From NCBI RefSeq assembly GCF_004634385.1, contig NZ_CP037895.1:905245-969244 (forward strand): DNA of 64,000 nucleotides, given 5' to 3'. The stretch is from Thermaerobacter sp. FW80. Its GTDB lineage: Bacteria; Bacillota; Sulfobacillia; Thermaerobacterales; Thermaerobacteraceae. The notes below the pieces were generated by a model that did not search any database, had not been told where the DNA came from, and saw only the letters and a program-made list of their open reading frames with translations. Made by a program: the position numbers and the translations under genes. Below, one piece after another: positions 25,817 through 35,357 of the stretch. Positions within the stretch are counted from its first letter, which is position 1, and the number at the start of each line of letters is the position of its first letter.

Positions 25817-26311
25817 ATGCCGATCGCTCCCCAGCTGTTGCGCCAGGCGATGGGGCAGTTCGCCACCGGCGTCACCGTGATCACCGCCGCGGTGGACGGC
25901 GCCGTGCACGCCATGACCGCCAACGCCGTCACCTCCGTCTCCCTGGAGCCGCCCCTGGTGCTGGTGTGCGTGGGGCGCCAGCGGGCCATGCACGGCGTGC
26001 TGGAGCGGGCGGGCCGCTACGCGATCAACGTGCTGGCGGCAGAGCAGGAACCCGTGGCGCGCTTCTTCGCCCGGCAGACCGATCAGGAGCCCGCCTATCG
26101 CTTCGTGCAGCAGCCGCCGAAGGCCCCGCGCCTGGAAGGCGCCCTGGCCTACCTGGACTGCCGGGTGGTGGAGCGGTTGCCCGGCGGCGATCACACCATC
26201 TTCCTCGCCGAGGTCGAGCACGCCGAGGTCTACGGCGGCGATCCGCTGCTGTTCTTCGGCGGCCGGTACGCCCGCCTGGCCTCGCCGACCACGACCCCGT
26301 CCCTGCGTTGA
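25817..26311 (+). CDS. Flavin reductase family protein (FMN-binding split barrel)
   Basis: This 164-residue protein belongs to the flavin reductase-like family (PF01613). Typical parts are LLRQAMGQFATGVTVITA, AMTANAVTSVSLEPPLVLVCV near residues 35-55 (FMN contact), YAINVLAAEQEPVARFFA, and LDCRVVERLPGGDHTIFLAEV near 115-135. Such proteins reduce FMN/FAD with NAD(P)H, often for a two-component oxygenase, but no oxygenase gene is adjacent. Start ATG 25817 has GGAAGGAGGG 6 bases upstream. A Rhodococcus-type partner is not implied. Confidence 0.88.
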   Translation: MPIAPQLLRQAMGQFATGVTVITAAVDGAVHAMTANAVTSVSLEPPLVLVCVGRQRAMHGVLERAGRYAINVLAAEQEPVARFFARQTDQEPAYRFVQQPPKAPRLEGALAYLDCRVVERLPGGDHTIFLAEVEHAEVYGGDPLLFFGGRYARLASPTTTPSLR

Positions 26312-26343
26312 TCGCTCCCATGGCGCCGAGGAGGCACCGGCCG

Positions 26344-27024
26344 ATGGACGAAGGCGGCACCCCACCCATGGGCGCCGGGACCGCGTCGTGGGGCGGCCGC
26401 GATTCCTTCCTGGCGTGGACCAAGGCCCAGCGCGCCCAGGAGCTTCTGGGGAGGCTGCCCGAGGACGCCCGCCGAGGGTGGACGTTCGACCGCCTGGTGG
26501 GGCTGTTGCAGGCGCTGGGCCTGCAGCAGCCGCGCCAGTACCTGGAGGCCGGCTGGTGGGTGCCGGAGGCGGTGCGGCGCGATCCCCAGCGGTCCGACGC
26601 CCTCTACCGGCGCATCCAGGAGGCCATGGCGCGCGGGACGCTCCCACCCGCCGACGCTCCCTACACCTGGGACGACGTCCGGCGGCTGATCGAGCTCTGC
26701 GACTTCACCCCGGACCAGCTCTTCGCCCAGCTGGCCCACGTGTACGCCCTGACGCTGGGGGAAGCCATCTTCGTCGAGACGGTGCAGCGCGTGGTCGGGG
26801 AGCCCGCCGGGGGCGGGGGCGGTGGGGCTGGCGCGGGCGGGTTCGATGCGGACCACGGCCGCGGTCGGGACGACGGGATCGGGGCGGACCAGGGTGGCGG
26901 CGGGGACGGCGGCACCGGCCCGGGCCGAGCTGACGCGGGCGGCGGGCGCGGCCCCGGGAGCGGCCTCCGCCGGTCCGCCCGCGCGGACGACCGCTGCGGG
27001 CGCCCATCACCAGGCGATCCCTGA
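26344..27024 (+). CDS. Conserved-looking protein of unknown function
   Basis: This 226-residue protein is not recognised. Residues 20-140 look like a mixed, mainly helical soluble domain with many tryptophans and aromatic residues (WTKAQRAQELLGRLPEDARR, WTFDRLVGLLQALGL, YTWDDVRRLIELCDFTPDQL). The remaining 80 residues are a Gly/Asp/Arg-rich tail. There is no signal peptide or membrane helix. Codon third positions are strongly G/C, as in the neighbours, so the frame is probably real. Start ATG 26344 has GAGGAGG 11 bases upstream and follows the flavin reductase gene by 32 bp, so co-transcription is likely. It converges on sufU. Confidence 0.65.
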   Translation: MDEGGTPPMGAGTASWGGRDSFLAWTKAQRAQELLGRLPEDARRGWTFDRLVGLLQALGLQQPRQYLEAGWWVPEAVRRDPQRSDALYRRIQEAMARGTLPPADAPYTWDDVRRLIELCDFTPDQLFAQLAHVYALTLGEAIFVETVQRVVGEPAGGGGGGAGAGGFDADHGRGRDDGIGADQGGGGDGGTGPGRADAGGGRGPGSGLRRSARADDRCGRPSPGDP

Positions 27025-27222
27025 GGGGGGCACCGTGGCGAGGGGCCCCTGCGCATGCCGACGCCGCCGGCGCGCGCAGGCCCGCGGCGCGACGGCAGCC
27101 GGCGGGTGCGGCAGCCGGCGGCGGGCACGGCAGCCCGGTCGGGCCGACCGTCGGCACCGCGCGCTCGGTGCATCGCCGGCTCAGCGCCAGCTGGCGAGCG
27201 CTCGAACTCGGCTGCCGTGGGC

Positions 27223-27693
27223 TCATGCCCCGCCGGCCGGGGCATCGCCGCCGGCGCCGGCGGCGTCCCCCGCGGCGGCGGACCCGCTCCCTGCGGCACC
27301 CGCCCGCTCGGCCCGCTCGGCCTCGTAGCGATGGATGCCCGCCTGCAGGACCTTCAGCGCCAACAGGGCGCACTTGAGCCGCACCGGGCTGAGGGGGATG
27401 CCCAGGAGGGCGAGCACGTCGTCCCTGCCCATGGCCTTGATCGCGTCCAGCGACTTGCCGCGGACCGCCTCGGTGAGCATGGATGCCGACGCCTGGCTGA
27501 TGGCGCAACCGCGACCGTCGAAGGCAGCCGCTTCGACGCGGCCGCGCTCGTCCAGCCGCACCTCGAACCGCACCTCGTCGCCGCACAGCGGGTTCACGTC
27601 CTGGTGCCGGATCTGGGCGCCCGCCAGCGTACCGCGGTTGCGCGGGTTGCGGTAGTGGTCGAGGATGTTCTCCCGGTAGAGGTCGCTGTCCAC
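27223..27693 (-). CDS. sufU: SufU iron-sulfur assembly protein
   Basis: SufU is the zinc-dependent sulfurtransferase partner of SufS in Gram-positive bacteria. The 156-residue protein has LYRENILDHYRNPRNRGTL at the N-terminus and the three ligand cysteines: PLCGDEVRFEV, GRGCAISQASASML and VRLKCALLAL. The GRGCAISQASAS insert region is of SufU rather than IscU type. The last 25 residues are an Ala/Gly tail. Start GTG 27693 has AGGGAGG upstream. It is the last gene of the leftward sufCDSU series and follows sufS by 49 bp; no sufB follows. Confidence 0.93.
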   Translation of the reverse strand: MDSDLYRENILDHYRNPRNRGTLAGAQIRHQDVNPLCGDEVRFEVRLDERGRVEAAAFDGRGCAISQASASMLTEAVRGKSLDAIKAMGRDDVLALLGIPLSPVRLKCALLALKVLQAGIHRYEAERAERAGAAGSGSAAAGDAAGAGGDAPAGGA

Positions 27694-27742
27694 GGATCCA
27701 CGCCTCCCTGGGGCCCGAGCATCACCGATCCGGCGCCAAGCA

Positions 27743-29056
27743 TCAGGCGTCGGCCAGCAGGCGCCGGGCGCGCTCGATGCCCTCCACCAGCCGGTCCACG
27801 TCGTCCCGGTCGTTGTAGACATAGAAGCTGGCGCGGGCGGTCGCCACCACGCCCAGGTGGCGGTGCAGCGGCTGGGTGCAGTGGTGACCCGCGCGGATGG
27901 CCACGCCCTCGCCGTCCAGCACCTGGGCCAGGTCGTGGGGGTGCACGCCCGCGACGGTGAAGCTGATCACGCCGCCGCGGTGCTCCGGCTCAGGCCCGTA
28001 GAGCGTGAGGCCCTTCACCTGCCGCAGCCGCTCCCAGGCGTAGCGGACCAGGTCGCGCTCGTGGGCCGCCACGGCGTCCATCCCCAGCCGGGCCAGGTAG
28101 TCCAGCGCGCAGGCGAAGGCCGCCGCCTCGGCGATCGGCGGCGTCCCCGCCTCGAAGCGGTGGGGCGGGTCGGCCCACGTGGAGCGCTGGAGCTCCACGT
28201 GACGGATCATGCCGCCCCCGGTGAGCAGCGGCTCCATCTCCTCCAGCCGCTCGCGGCGTCCGTACAGCACCCCGAGGCCGGTGGGCCCCAGCATCTTGTG
28301 GGCCGAGAAGGCGAGGAAGTCCACCCCCAGGCGACGGACGTCGACGGGCAGGTGGGGGACGCTCTGGGCGCCGTCGACCACCACCACCGCCCCGGCCTCC
28401 CGTGCCTGTCGGGCCAGTTCCGCGACGGGGTTGATGGTGCCCAGCACGTTGGACATGTGGGCCAGGGCGACCACGCGCGGCCGATGGTCCGCGAGCAGGC
28501 GGGAGAAGGCGTCCCGGTCCAGCCGACCGTCGGCCGTCAGCGGCACCGCCCGCAGGTGGAAGCCGCCGCGGGCGGCCACCTGCTGCCAGGGCACCAGGTT
28601 GCTGTGGTGCTCCATCAGCGTGACCAGGATCGTGTCGCCGGGCCGCAGCCGGTGGCCCGCCCAGCCCCAGGCCACCAGGTTCAGCGCCTCCGTGGTGCCG
28701 CGGGTGAAGACGATCTCGTCGTCCCGGGCGCCGAGGAAGGCGGCGACGCGGGCGCGGGCACCCTCGTAGGCGGCCGTGGCCTCTTCCGCCAGGGTGTGGA
28801 TGCCCCGGTGGACGTTGGCATTGGACCGCTGGTAGAACGCCGCCAGCGCCTCGATCACCGCCGCCGGCTTCTGAGAGGTGGCGGCGCTGTCCAAGTAGAC
28901 CAGCCGCCGGCCGCGGACCGGGCGCTGGAGGATGGGGAAGTCGCGGCGGAGGACGGCGGGGTCCAGGGCGCGGGTCGGCGATGGCGCGGGCGAGGGATCC
29001 GGCCCCGGCGGGGATGGGATCCCGGGATCCAGCGGCGGTCGAGGAGAGGGCGACAT
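27743..29056 (-). CDS. sufS: Cysteine desulfurase SufS
   Basis: This 437-residue group II cysteine desulfurase takes sulfur from cysteine as a persulfide for cluster assembly. It shows YLDSAATSQKP near residue 50, NVHRGIHTLAEEAT, the PLP-binding SAHKMLGPTGLGVLYG with its lysine near 250, MEHHSN in the middle, FEAGTPPI, and the active-site cysteine at about C393 in RAGHHCTQPLHRHLG. A 35-residue Pro-rich N-terminus precedes the core. Start ATG 29056 has GGAGGCG 8 bases upstream. It lies between sufD and its partner sufU. Confidence 0.96.
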   Translation of the reverse strand: MSPSPRPPLDPGIPSPPGPDPSPAPSPTRALDPAVLRRDFPILQRPVRGRRLVYLDSAATSQKPAAVIEALAAFYQRSNANVHRGIHTLAEEATAAYEGARARVAAFLGARDDEIVFTRGTTEALNLVAWGWAGHRLRPGDTILVTLMEHHSNLVPWQQVAARGGFHLRAVPLTADGRLDRDAFSRLLADHRPRVVALAHMSNVLGTINPVAELARQAREAGAVVVVDGAQSVPHLPVDVRRLGVDFLAFSAHKMLGPTGLGVLYGRRERLEEMEPLLTGGGMIRHVELQRSTWADPPHRFEAGTPPIAEAAAFACALDYLARLGMDAVAAHERDLVRYAWERLRQVKGLTLYGPEPEHRGGVISFTVAGVHPHDLAQVLDGEGVAIRAGHHCTQPLHRHLGVVATARASFYVYNDRDDVDRLVEGIERARRLLADA

Positions 29057-29162
29057 GTCCCGACGCCTCCTTGGTGCGATGCCACGTGGGGGCAGGGCGA
29101 CTTCCCCCGGCACGGGCGAGGGCTCGGGCCCGCCGGGCCCGCGCCCTCGCCCTCGGCCCGCT

Positions 29163-30485
29163 TCAGCCCACCTTTTCCAGCACCAGCTCGCTGATCCGCT
29201 CCCGGGCGGCGTCGTTGGGGATCCTGCCCAAGAGCGGCTCGAAGAAGCCGCTGACCAGCAGCCGCCGCGCCTGCTGCTCGTTGAGCCCACGGCTGCGCAG
29301 GTAGAAGAGCTGCTCCTGGTCGATCTGGCCCACGGTGGCGCCATGGCTCGCCTTGACGTCGTCGGCCTCGATCTCCAGGCTCGGGATGTCGTCCAGCACC
29401 TTGGCCTCCGGGGAGAGGATCAGCGTGTTGCTGCTCAGGTAGTCCTCGCTCTTGTGGGCGCCCCGCTCGATGCGGATCAGACCCTGGTAGACCAGGCGCG
29501 AGGCCCCCGTCAGCACCCCGCGCGCCGTCATGTTGCCGAAGGTGCTCTGGGAGGCGTGCCGGCTGCGGGTGAAGAGGTCGAAGTGCTGGCGCGCGGAGGC
29601 GGCGTAGGCGAGGATGTTCTCCATGGTCGCCCCCGGCTCGACCATCTCCAGGGTGAAGACGTTCCGCGTCTGGCTGCCGCCGAAGAAGCCGGTGGTGGCC
29701 ACCAGGGTTGCGTCGCGCCGCACCACGCCCGCCTTCTGCGAGAACTCCCGCACCGGGGCCCGCCAGTTCTGCACGCTGATGTAGTCCAGCCGCGCCGCCG
29801 GCTGCACGTGGATCTCCACCTGGCCGGTGTAGAGGGCGGCCTCGGCCAGGTCGTGGGCGTCGCTCTCGTCGAACAGCGTCGCCTGGGCCTGTTCGTCCAC
29901 CACCACCAGCCCGTGGCCGGACACCGAGGCGCCCGCCGCCTTGCCGGTGATCAGCGTGATCAGGTAGATGGGCTTCTCCACCACCAGGCCGCGCGGCACG
30001 TAGACGAAGAAGCCCCCGGTCCAGAAGGCGGCGTGCAGGGCCGCGAAGCGGTCGGACCGCGGGTCGAGGCCGCTCCGCATGTAGTACCTCTCCACCAGGT
30101 CGGCGTGGGTGCGGGCGGCGGTGTGCAGGTCGGTCACCACCAGGCCGCGCTCGGCCAGGGCGGGATCCAGGTGCCGCACCTCCACCCGGCCGTCGACCTG
30201 CACGGCGACGGCCGCCGCCTCCGCCGCGGGCGGCAGCGACGCCTCGGCCCACGAGGGCAGCGCCGACGCCGGAGCCACGGGGCGCAGGGCGTCGAGGTTC
30301 AGGTCGTCGACCTTGGTGTGGCGCCAGGACGGCAGGGGCAATTCCTTGAAGACGCGCAGCGCCTCCCGCCGCCGCTCCACCAGCCAGTCGGGCTCGTCGT
30401 GGGCGCGGGCGATGCGGTCCACCAGCTCGGCGGTGAACCCCTGCGCCTGCGCCAGCGTGTCCAGGTTGTCCACGGACTTCGCCAT
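29163..30485 (-). CDS. sufD: Fe-S cluster assembly scaffold component SufD
   Basis: This 440-residue protein is SufD of the SufBCD scaffold. It has the beta-helix core with GGFFVYVPRGLVVEKPI, GSQTRNVFTLEMVEPGA, the GAHKSEDYLSSNTLILSP segment, DDVKASHGATVGQIDQEQLFYLRSRGL and a helical ending. It lacks the SufB-type N-terminal features and cluster-ligand cysteine pattern, so I call it SufD rather than SufB, and it is the only such protein here. Start ATG 30485 has GGGAGGGAAGG upstream. It follows sufC by 35 bp. Confidence 0.9.
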   Translation of the reverse strand: MAKSVDNLDTLAQAQGFTAELVDRIARAHDEPDWLVERRREALRVFKELPLPSWRHTKVDDLNLDALRPVAPASALPSWAEASLPPAAEAAAVAVQVDGRVEVRHLDPALAERGLVVTDLHTAARTHADLVERYYMRSGLDPRSDRFAALHAAFWTGGFFVYVPRGLVVEKPIYLITLITGKAAGASVSGHGLVVVDEQAQATLFDESDAHDLAEAALYTGQVEIHVQPAARLDYISVQNWRAPVREFSQKAGVVRRDATLVATTGFFGGSQTRNVFTLEMVEPGATMENILAYAASARQHFDLFTRSRHASQSTFGNMTARGVLTGASRLVYQGLIRIERGAHKSEDYLSSNTLILSPEAKVLDDIPSLEIEADDVKASHGATVGQIDQEQLFYLRSRGLNEQQARRLLVSGFFEPLLGRIPNDAARERISELVLEKVG

Positions 30486-30520
30486 CGGCCTTCCCTCCCG
30501 CCTCTCCGGCCGCAGCCGAC

Positions 30521-31300
<780 letters not shown>

Positions 31301-31385
31301 CGGCGTGCCCTCCTTGTCAGCCGGCACGAATCGCCGCCGCCTGGGGCGGCGGCGGCCGGGGCTTTTGATGGCCGGTTCTCAATTT

Positions 31386-31414
31386 ATAATACTTTTAAAT
31401 GCCGGGGCTGGCAA
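31386..31414 (-). promoter_or_regulatory. Sigma-A promoter of the suf operon
   Basis: Read leftward: -35 TTGCCA (31414-31409, 5/6), 17-bp spacer, -10 TATTAT (31391-31386, 5/6). The IS target duplication starts 10 bp upstream of the -35, so the promoter survived the insertion intact. Confidence 0.75.
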
Positions 31415-31423
31415 ACCCGCACC

Positions 31424-31431
31424 GGGCGGCA
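31424..31431. repeat. Target-site duplication, left copy
   Basis: GGGCGGCA, directly abutting the left end of the insertion sequence and repeated at 33056-33063. Confidence 0.85.
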
Positions 31432-33055
31432 GACTGCATCAAGCTTCGGTAGGTGGATCCCCCCGACCCATGTTCCGGTCACGCCACAGAAAGGCCGGCC
31501 AGATGCCGCAGCGCCTTCACCCACTCGCGGTCCGCATGGGGTCCGTAGAGCGCCGGGATCCGCACCCGCAGCCACTGGGCGACATCCTCCACGTCGCTCC
31601 GGCTCAGGCGCTGCCCGAACAGCCGGCCTTGCGGGGTCGGGGCCACCGGTGGCGCCTGGCGGCGCTGCCAGACCGGACGCGCGTAGCGATCGAGCTCCCC
31701 GTTCGCTCGAGCCGCCAACAGCCGGGCCAGGTGCCGAGCCCCTCGCTCGCTCCACGCGGCCCCGCGCCGCTTCATTCGCCGGGCCAGCACGTGGTAGTTC
31801 TCCGCCTCGATCGCACCGAGCCGCCGCGCGTTCGCGTCGGCCACGATGCCGTCCCAGTGGTTCTTCAAGTACTGCTTCAGTTCTTGGACGCGGTCGCGCG
31901 CTTCACCCCGCGCCCGCCGGCGAGCCGCATCCAGGATCGTCTCCACCTCGCGCCACGGCTTCCCCTCGGCCAGGGCCGCCGCCAGCTGCCGGTGGGCTTC
32001 CGCGTCGTGCTGCAGTCCCCGCCGCATGGCCCGTTTCAGGTGGAACGGATCGAGGCGATACGAAGCCTGTGGGAGGTACTCAAGGGCCTTGCGGATCCAC
32101 GGCGCCCCGTCCCCACCCACCGTGCACTGTTCCACCCGGGCCCAGTCCCACTCCGCCGCAAAGGCCGCCAGCGCCTCCTCGATGGACGCCGTCCCTTCGC
32201 CCACGGCCACGTGCACCCGCCGGTTCTTCAGCACCGTCCGCCCCCGCGCGTCCGTCGCCTTGCCCTCATACGCCAGCGCATGCATCAGCGCAATCCGCTC
32301 TTTCTGCCCATCCGGCCCGCGCCGCCGGCCCCGCACCAACAGCTCGTCAAACTCCAAGTCGACGGCGGCCGCCGGCCGGCTCCCGGGCGGGATCTCGCCC
32401 CGCTCAAACACCGCCTCCCGCTGCGCCTTCGCCGCTTCGTCCGCTCGGGCCCCGGCCGCCTGCACATCCGCCCACAAGGCCATGGCGCTCAGCCGCACGG
32501 CCCCGCAGCTCACCCGCTCCAGCCAGTCCGCTGCCGCCGCAAACGGCACTTGGGTGCACAGCTGAATCCCGAACTCCTGCACCAGCGGCGAGTATCGCTG
32601 CCGCGGCGCCAGCCCGAGCACTTCATCCAGCAAGAACCGCCGTGCGCCGCTCGGCCGCTCCTGGTAATACCGTCGTTCCCACTGGATCTCACCCACCCAC
32701 GTGATCAGGCTCCGCGGTTGCTGATTGACGCACTTCAGTTGCCGCCGGTCCCGCTGCTCCATCAGCTGCCGGTCCAGCGCCTCCAAAGCCGTGACCAACA
32801 GTTGCCGCGCGGCCTCCTGCGCCCCTCGGACCACGGCCACCTCCAGCGCTCGAAAGTCCGGAGCCTCCCACAGGGCCTTTTCCACAACCCGAGCAAGCTG
32901 CAGGGTGATCTCCCCGATGCGGCGAATCACGTCCTTCATGGAGAGGCCTCACCTCCATCCTTGGCCAGAAGGATCGGCTGTCCCGTTTGGGACAACCTGG
33001 TGAGGTCTCTCCTTCGCTTTTCCCCCACCAGCACCTACCGAAACTTTAGACAGTC
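31432..33055 (-). mobile_element. ISLre2-type insertion sequence, 1624 bp, intact
   Basis: The ends (31432-31455 and 33032-33055) are 24-bp inverted repeats matching at 20 positions. Both begin GACTG at the outer edge and share TTCGGTAGGTG at the inner edge. An identical octamer GGGCGGCA flanks both ends. One full-length transposase gene fills the element. Intact ends, intact gene and an exact target duplication suggest recent insertion. It sits between the divergent suf operon and the M42 peptidase gene. Confidence 0.93.
31479..32939 (-). CDS. ISLre2 family (UPF0236) transposase
   Basis: The 486-residue protein has features of the ISLre2/UPF0236 family: an N-terminal helical region with LITWVGEIQWERRYYQ, a CTQVPFAAAADWLERVS segment, the catalytic-core aspartate/glutamate context VDLEFDELLVRGRRRG and VGGDGAPWIRKALEYLP, YRLDPFHLKRAM, and a C-terminal AENYHVLARRMKRRGAAWSERGA in two parts. 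DDE-type chemistry is inferred from the family. Start ATG 32939 has GGAGGTGA 9 bases upstream. No frameshift or stop is present, so it is probably active. It is read toward the suf operon. Confidence 0.92.
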   Translation of the reverse strand: MKDVIRRIGEITLQLARVVEKALWEAPDFRALEVAVVRGAQEAARQLLVTALEALDRQLMEQRDRRQLKCVNQQPRSLITWVGEIQWERRYYQERPSGARRFLLDEVLGLAPRQRYSPLVQEFGIQLCTQVPFAAAADWLERVSCGAVRLSAMALWADVQAAGARADEAAKAQREAVFERGEIPPGSRPAAAVDLEFDELLVRGRRRGPDGQKERIALMHALAYEGKATDARGRTVLKNRRVHVAVGEGTASIEEALAAFAAEWDWARVEQCTVGGDGAPWIRKALEYLPQASYRLDPFHLKRAMRRGLQHDAEAHRQLAAALAEGKPWREVETILDAARRRARGEARDRVQELKQYLKNHWDGIVADANARRLGAIEAENYHVLARRMKRRGAAWSERGARHLARLLAARANGELDRYARPVWQRRQAPPVAPTPQGRLFGQRLSRSDVEDVAQWLRVRIPALYGPHADREWVKALRHLAGLSVA

Positions 33056-33063
33056 GGGCGGCA
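33056..33063. repeat. Target-site duplication, right copy
   Basis: GGGCGGCA, directly abutting the right end of the insertion sequence; identical to 31424-31431. Confidence 0.85.
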
Positions 33064-33316
33064 CCGGGCCGGCACCGTCGCGGGGCAGCGATCGGCCGCG
33101 GGACGGCGCGGCGCGAGGGGGCGGGGCCATCCGCCCCGCGAGGCCGCGCGGCATCCGCCCCTTCCCGCGCGGGGCGGGGCCGTGACGTGGCCCCGACCCG
33201 TCGGTGGCGGGGGCGGCGAGGCCCGCGGCCATCGCCCCCGCCGCGGGCCGGGGGAGCGTGGCGGCGCCCGATGGGCGTGGGACCCCGGCGGTCGAACCGG
33301 GAGAGGATGTCCGCCC

Positions 33317-34405
33317 TTGACGTCGCGTCGTGACACCGCGGAGTTGCTGGCGGAGCTGGCGGAGGCTCCGGGCGTCCCCGGGGCCGAGGACGCCGTCCGC
33401 CAGGTGATGCGCCGGCACCTGGCCCCCGTGGCCGATCTCGAGCAGGATCACCTGGGCAGCCTGATCGCCCGCCGCCGCGGGGACGCCGACCGGCCGCGGG
33501 TCCTGCTGGCCGCCCACATGGACGAGGTCGGCTTCATGGTGCGACGCATCACCGAGGAAGGCTTCCTCAAGTTCCAGCCCCTGGGGGGATGGTGGGGCCA
33601 GGTGCTGCTGGCCCAGCGGGTGGTGGTCCACACCCGCCGCGGCCCCATCCTGGGCGTCATCGGCTCCAAGCCGCCCCACCTGCTGCCCCCTGAGGAGCGC
33701 AAGAAGCCCGTCGAGCTCAAGGACATGTTCATCGACATCGGGGCCTCCAGTCGCCAGCAGGCCGAGGCCTGGGGGGTGCGGCCCGGCGATCCGGTGGTGC
33801 CCCACGGCCCCTTCACCCGGCTGCACGACCCGGACCTGGTGCTGGCCAAGGCCCTGGACGACCGGGTCGGCTGTGCCGTGGTCGTCCGGGTGCTGGAGGA
33901 ACTGGCCGGGACCCGGCACCCCAACACCGTCTACGGGGTGGCCACGGTGCACGAGGAGGTGGCCCGCACCGGGGGCGGCGCCCGCACCGCCGCCTTCGCC
34001 GTGGACCCCGACGTGGCCGTGGCGGTGGACGTGGGGATCGCCGGCGACATGCCCGGTGTGACGCCCGACGAGGCCCAGAGCCGTCTGGGCCGTGGTCCGA
34101 CGGTGCTGCTGTACGACAGCAGCATGGTGCCCCATCGCCGCCTGCGGGACCTGGTGGCGGATACCGCCGAGGCCGAGGGCATCCCCTACCAGTTCGACAT
34201 GATGCCGGGCGGGGCGACGGATGCCGGGTTCTTCCACGTCCACGGGCGGGGAGTGCCGGCGGTGGTCATCGGTCCGCCGGCGCGTTACGTCCACAGTCAC
34301 GGTGCCATCGTCCACCTCGGCGACGTGGAGAACACGGTGCGGCTGCTGGTGGCGTTGGTGCACCGGCTGGATGCGGCGACGGTGGAGGGCCTCCGCCGCG
34401 GCTGA
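33317..34405 (+). CDS. M42 family metallopeptidase (aminopeptidase)
   Basis: This 362-residue protein has the two-zinc M42/TET peptidase layout. LLAAHMDEVGFMV near residue 75 gives the first histidine and aspartate, an insert domain with GVIGSKPPHLLPPEERKKP follows, ALDDRVGCAVVV holds the bridging aspartate near 180, VHEEVARTGG near 210 the catalytic and ligand glutamates, VAVDVGIAGD an aspartate, and RYVHSHGAIVHLGDVENTV the last histidine. Such enzymes form dodecameric shells and trim peptides from the N-terminus. Start TTG 33317 follows GGGAGAGG by about 10 bases; no better start was found. The IS ends 260 bp upstream and may have displaced its original promoter region. Confidence 0.92.
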   Translation: MTSRRDTAELLAELAEAPGVPGAEDAVRQVMRRHLAPVADLEQDHLGSLIARRRGDADRPRVLLAAHMDEVGFMVRRITEEGFLKFQPLGGWWGQVLLAQRVVVHTRRGPILGVIGSKPPHLLPPEERKKPVELKDMFIDIGASSRQQAEAWGVRPGDPVVPHGPFTRLHDPDLVLAKALDDRVGCAVVVRVLEELAGTRHPNTVYGVATVHEEVARTGGGARTAAFAVDPDVAVAVDVGIAGDMPGVTPDEAQSRLGRGPTVLLYDSSMVPHRRLRDLVADTAEAEGIPYQFDMMPGGATDAGFFHVHGRGVPAVVIGPPARYVHSHGAIVHLGDVENTVRLLVALVHRLDAATVEGLRRG

Positions 34406-34427
34406 GGCGCGGTACCGGTGGCGCACG

Positions 34428-34457
34428 TTGACTTCGTCGTGCCGCTGTTCGTACTTT
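34428..34457 (+). promoter_or_regulatory. Possible promoter of the sdh operon
   Basis: TTGACT (34428-34433, 5/6) and TACTTT (34452-34457, 3/6) are 18 bp apart, about 140 bp before sdhC. A 22-bp imperfect direct repeat (CGGTGACGGACTGC and CGGTGACGGTCTGC) follows at about 34466-34500. Confidence 0.35.
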
Positions 34458-34595
34458 TTCCTTGTCGGTGACGGACTGCTGGCCGATCGGTGACGGTCTG
34501 CGCATCGGTCCGTGCATCGGGCGGGGGCGAACCGCGGGCGGCGTCCGGCGGCCGCGGCATCGGGTGCCGCCCGCGGGGCTGAGAGGAGGGTGGGG

Positions 34596-34961
34596 ATGGG
34601 CCTCTACCGCGGCTACCGCGGCAGCCAGGGCCAGTGGGCGTGGATGCTCCACCGGCTGAGCGGCGTGGGCATCATGCTGTTCCTCATGATGCACATCGTC
34701 GACACCTTTCTGGCCGGCTTCGGGCCGCAGGTCTACGACCACGTCATGGCCCTGTACCGGGCGCCGGTATTCATGGTGCTCGAGGTGGTGCTGGTGGCCG
34801 GCGTGGTCTACCACGCCGTCAACGGCCTGCGGGTGATCCTGATCGACTTCTGGCCCAACGCGCTGCGGTGGCACAAACCCTTGCTGGTGGCGGAGGTCAT
34901 CGTCTTCCTCGTGCTCTTCATCCCGGCGGCGGTGATCATGTTGGGCCGCCTCTTCGGCTAG
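34596..34961 (+). CDS. sdhC: Succinate dehydrogenase cytochrome b subunit SdhC
   Basis: This 121-residue membrane anchor of complex II has three helices, about residues 22-44, 55-77 and 93-117. It carries the conserved RLSGVGIMLFLMMHIVDTF with a heme-ligand histidine, and VYHAVNGLRVILID at the end of helix two. It binds heme b and quinone with SdhD. Start ATG 34596 has GAGGAGGG upstream. It heads the sdhCDAB operon; sdhD follows after 12 bp. Confidence 0.92.
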   Translation: MGLYRGYRGSQGQWAWMLHRLSGVGIMLFLMMHIVDTFLAGFGPQVYDHVMALYRAPVFMVLEVVLVAGVVYHAVNGLRVILIDFWPNALRWHKPLLVAEVIVFLVLFIPAAVIMLGRLFG

Positions 34962-34973
34962 GGGGGTGGCGGG

Positions 34974-35351
34974 GTGGCTTACGGTGAGGGGAGCCCGCGC
35001 CCGGCCGGCGGGTTCGAGCTGTGGTCCTGGTTCTTCATGCGCATCTCCGGCCTGCTCCTCGTGTTCCTCGTCCTGGGACACCTCTACATCATGCACATCC
35101 TCAACAGCGTGGAGATCATCGACTACGACTTCGTGGCCCGGCGCTGGGCCAACATCGGGTGGCGCGCCTACGACTGGGTGATGCTGGTCCTGGCGCTGTT
35201 CCACGGGGCCAACGGGATCCGGGTCATCGTCGACGACTACGCCCACCGGCCGGGGTGGCGCACCTTCTGGCTGTCCCTGCTCTACGTGGTGACCTTCGTC
35301 CTCCTGGTGCTGGGCACCGTGGTCCTGGTGACCTTCCCGTTCCCGGCCTGA
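34974..35351 (+). CDS. sdhD: Succinate dehydrogenase membrane anchor SdhD
   Basis: This 125-residue protein has three membrane helices (about 17-39, 62-83, 97-120). The first is LWSWFFMRISGLLLVFLVLG followed by HLYIMHI, with a likely heme histidine, and the second ends LALFHGANGIRVIVDDY, a motif shared with SdhC that points to an ancestral duplication. Having separate SdhC and SdhD distinguishes it from the one-subunit anchor of Bacillus. Start GTG 34974. sdhA begins 6 bp after the stop. Confidence 0.9.
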   Translation: MAYGEGSPRPAGGFELWSWFFMRISGLLLVFLVLGHLYIMHILNSVEIIDYDFVARRWANIGWRAYDWVMLVLALFHGANGIRVIVDDYAHRPGWRTFWLSLLYVVTFVLLVLGTVVLVTFPFPA

Positions 35352-35357
35352 TCGGGG

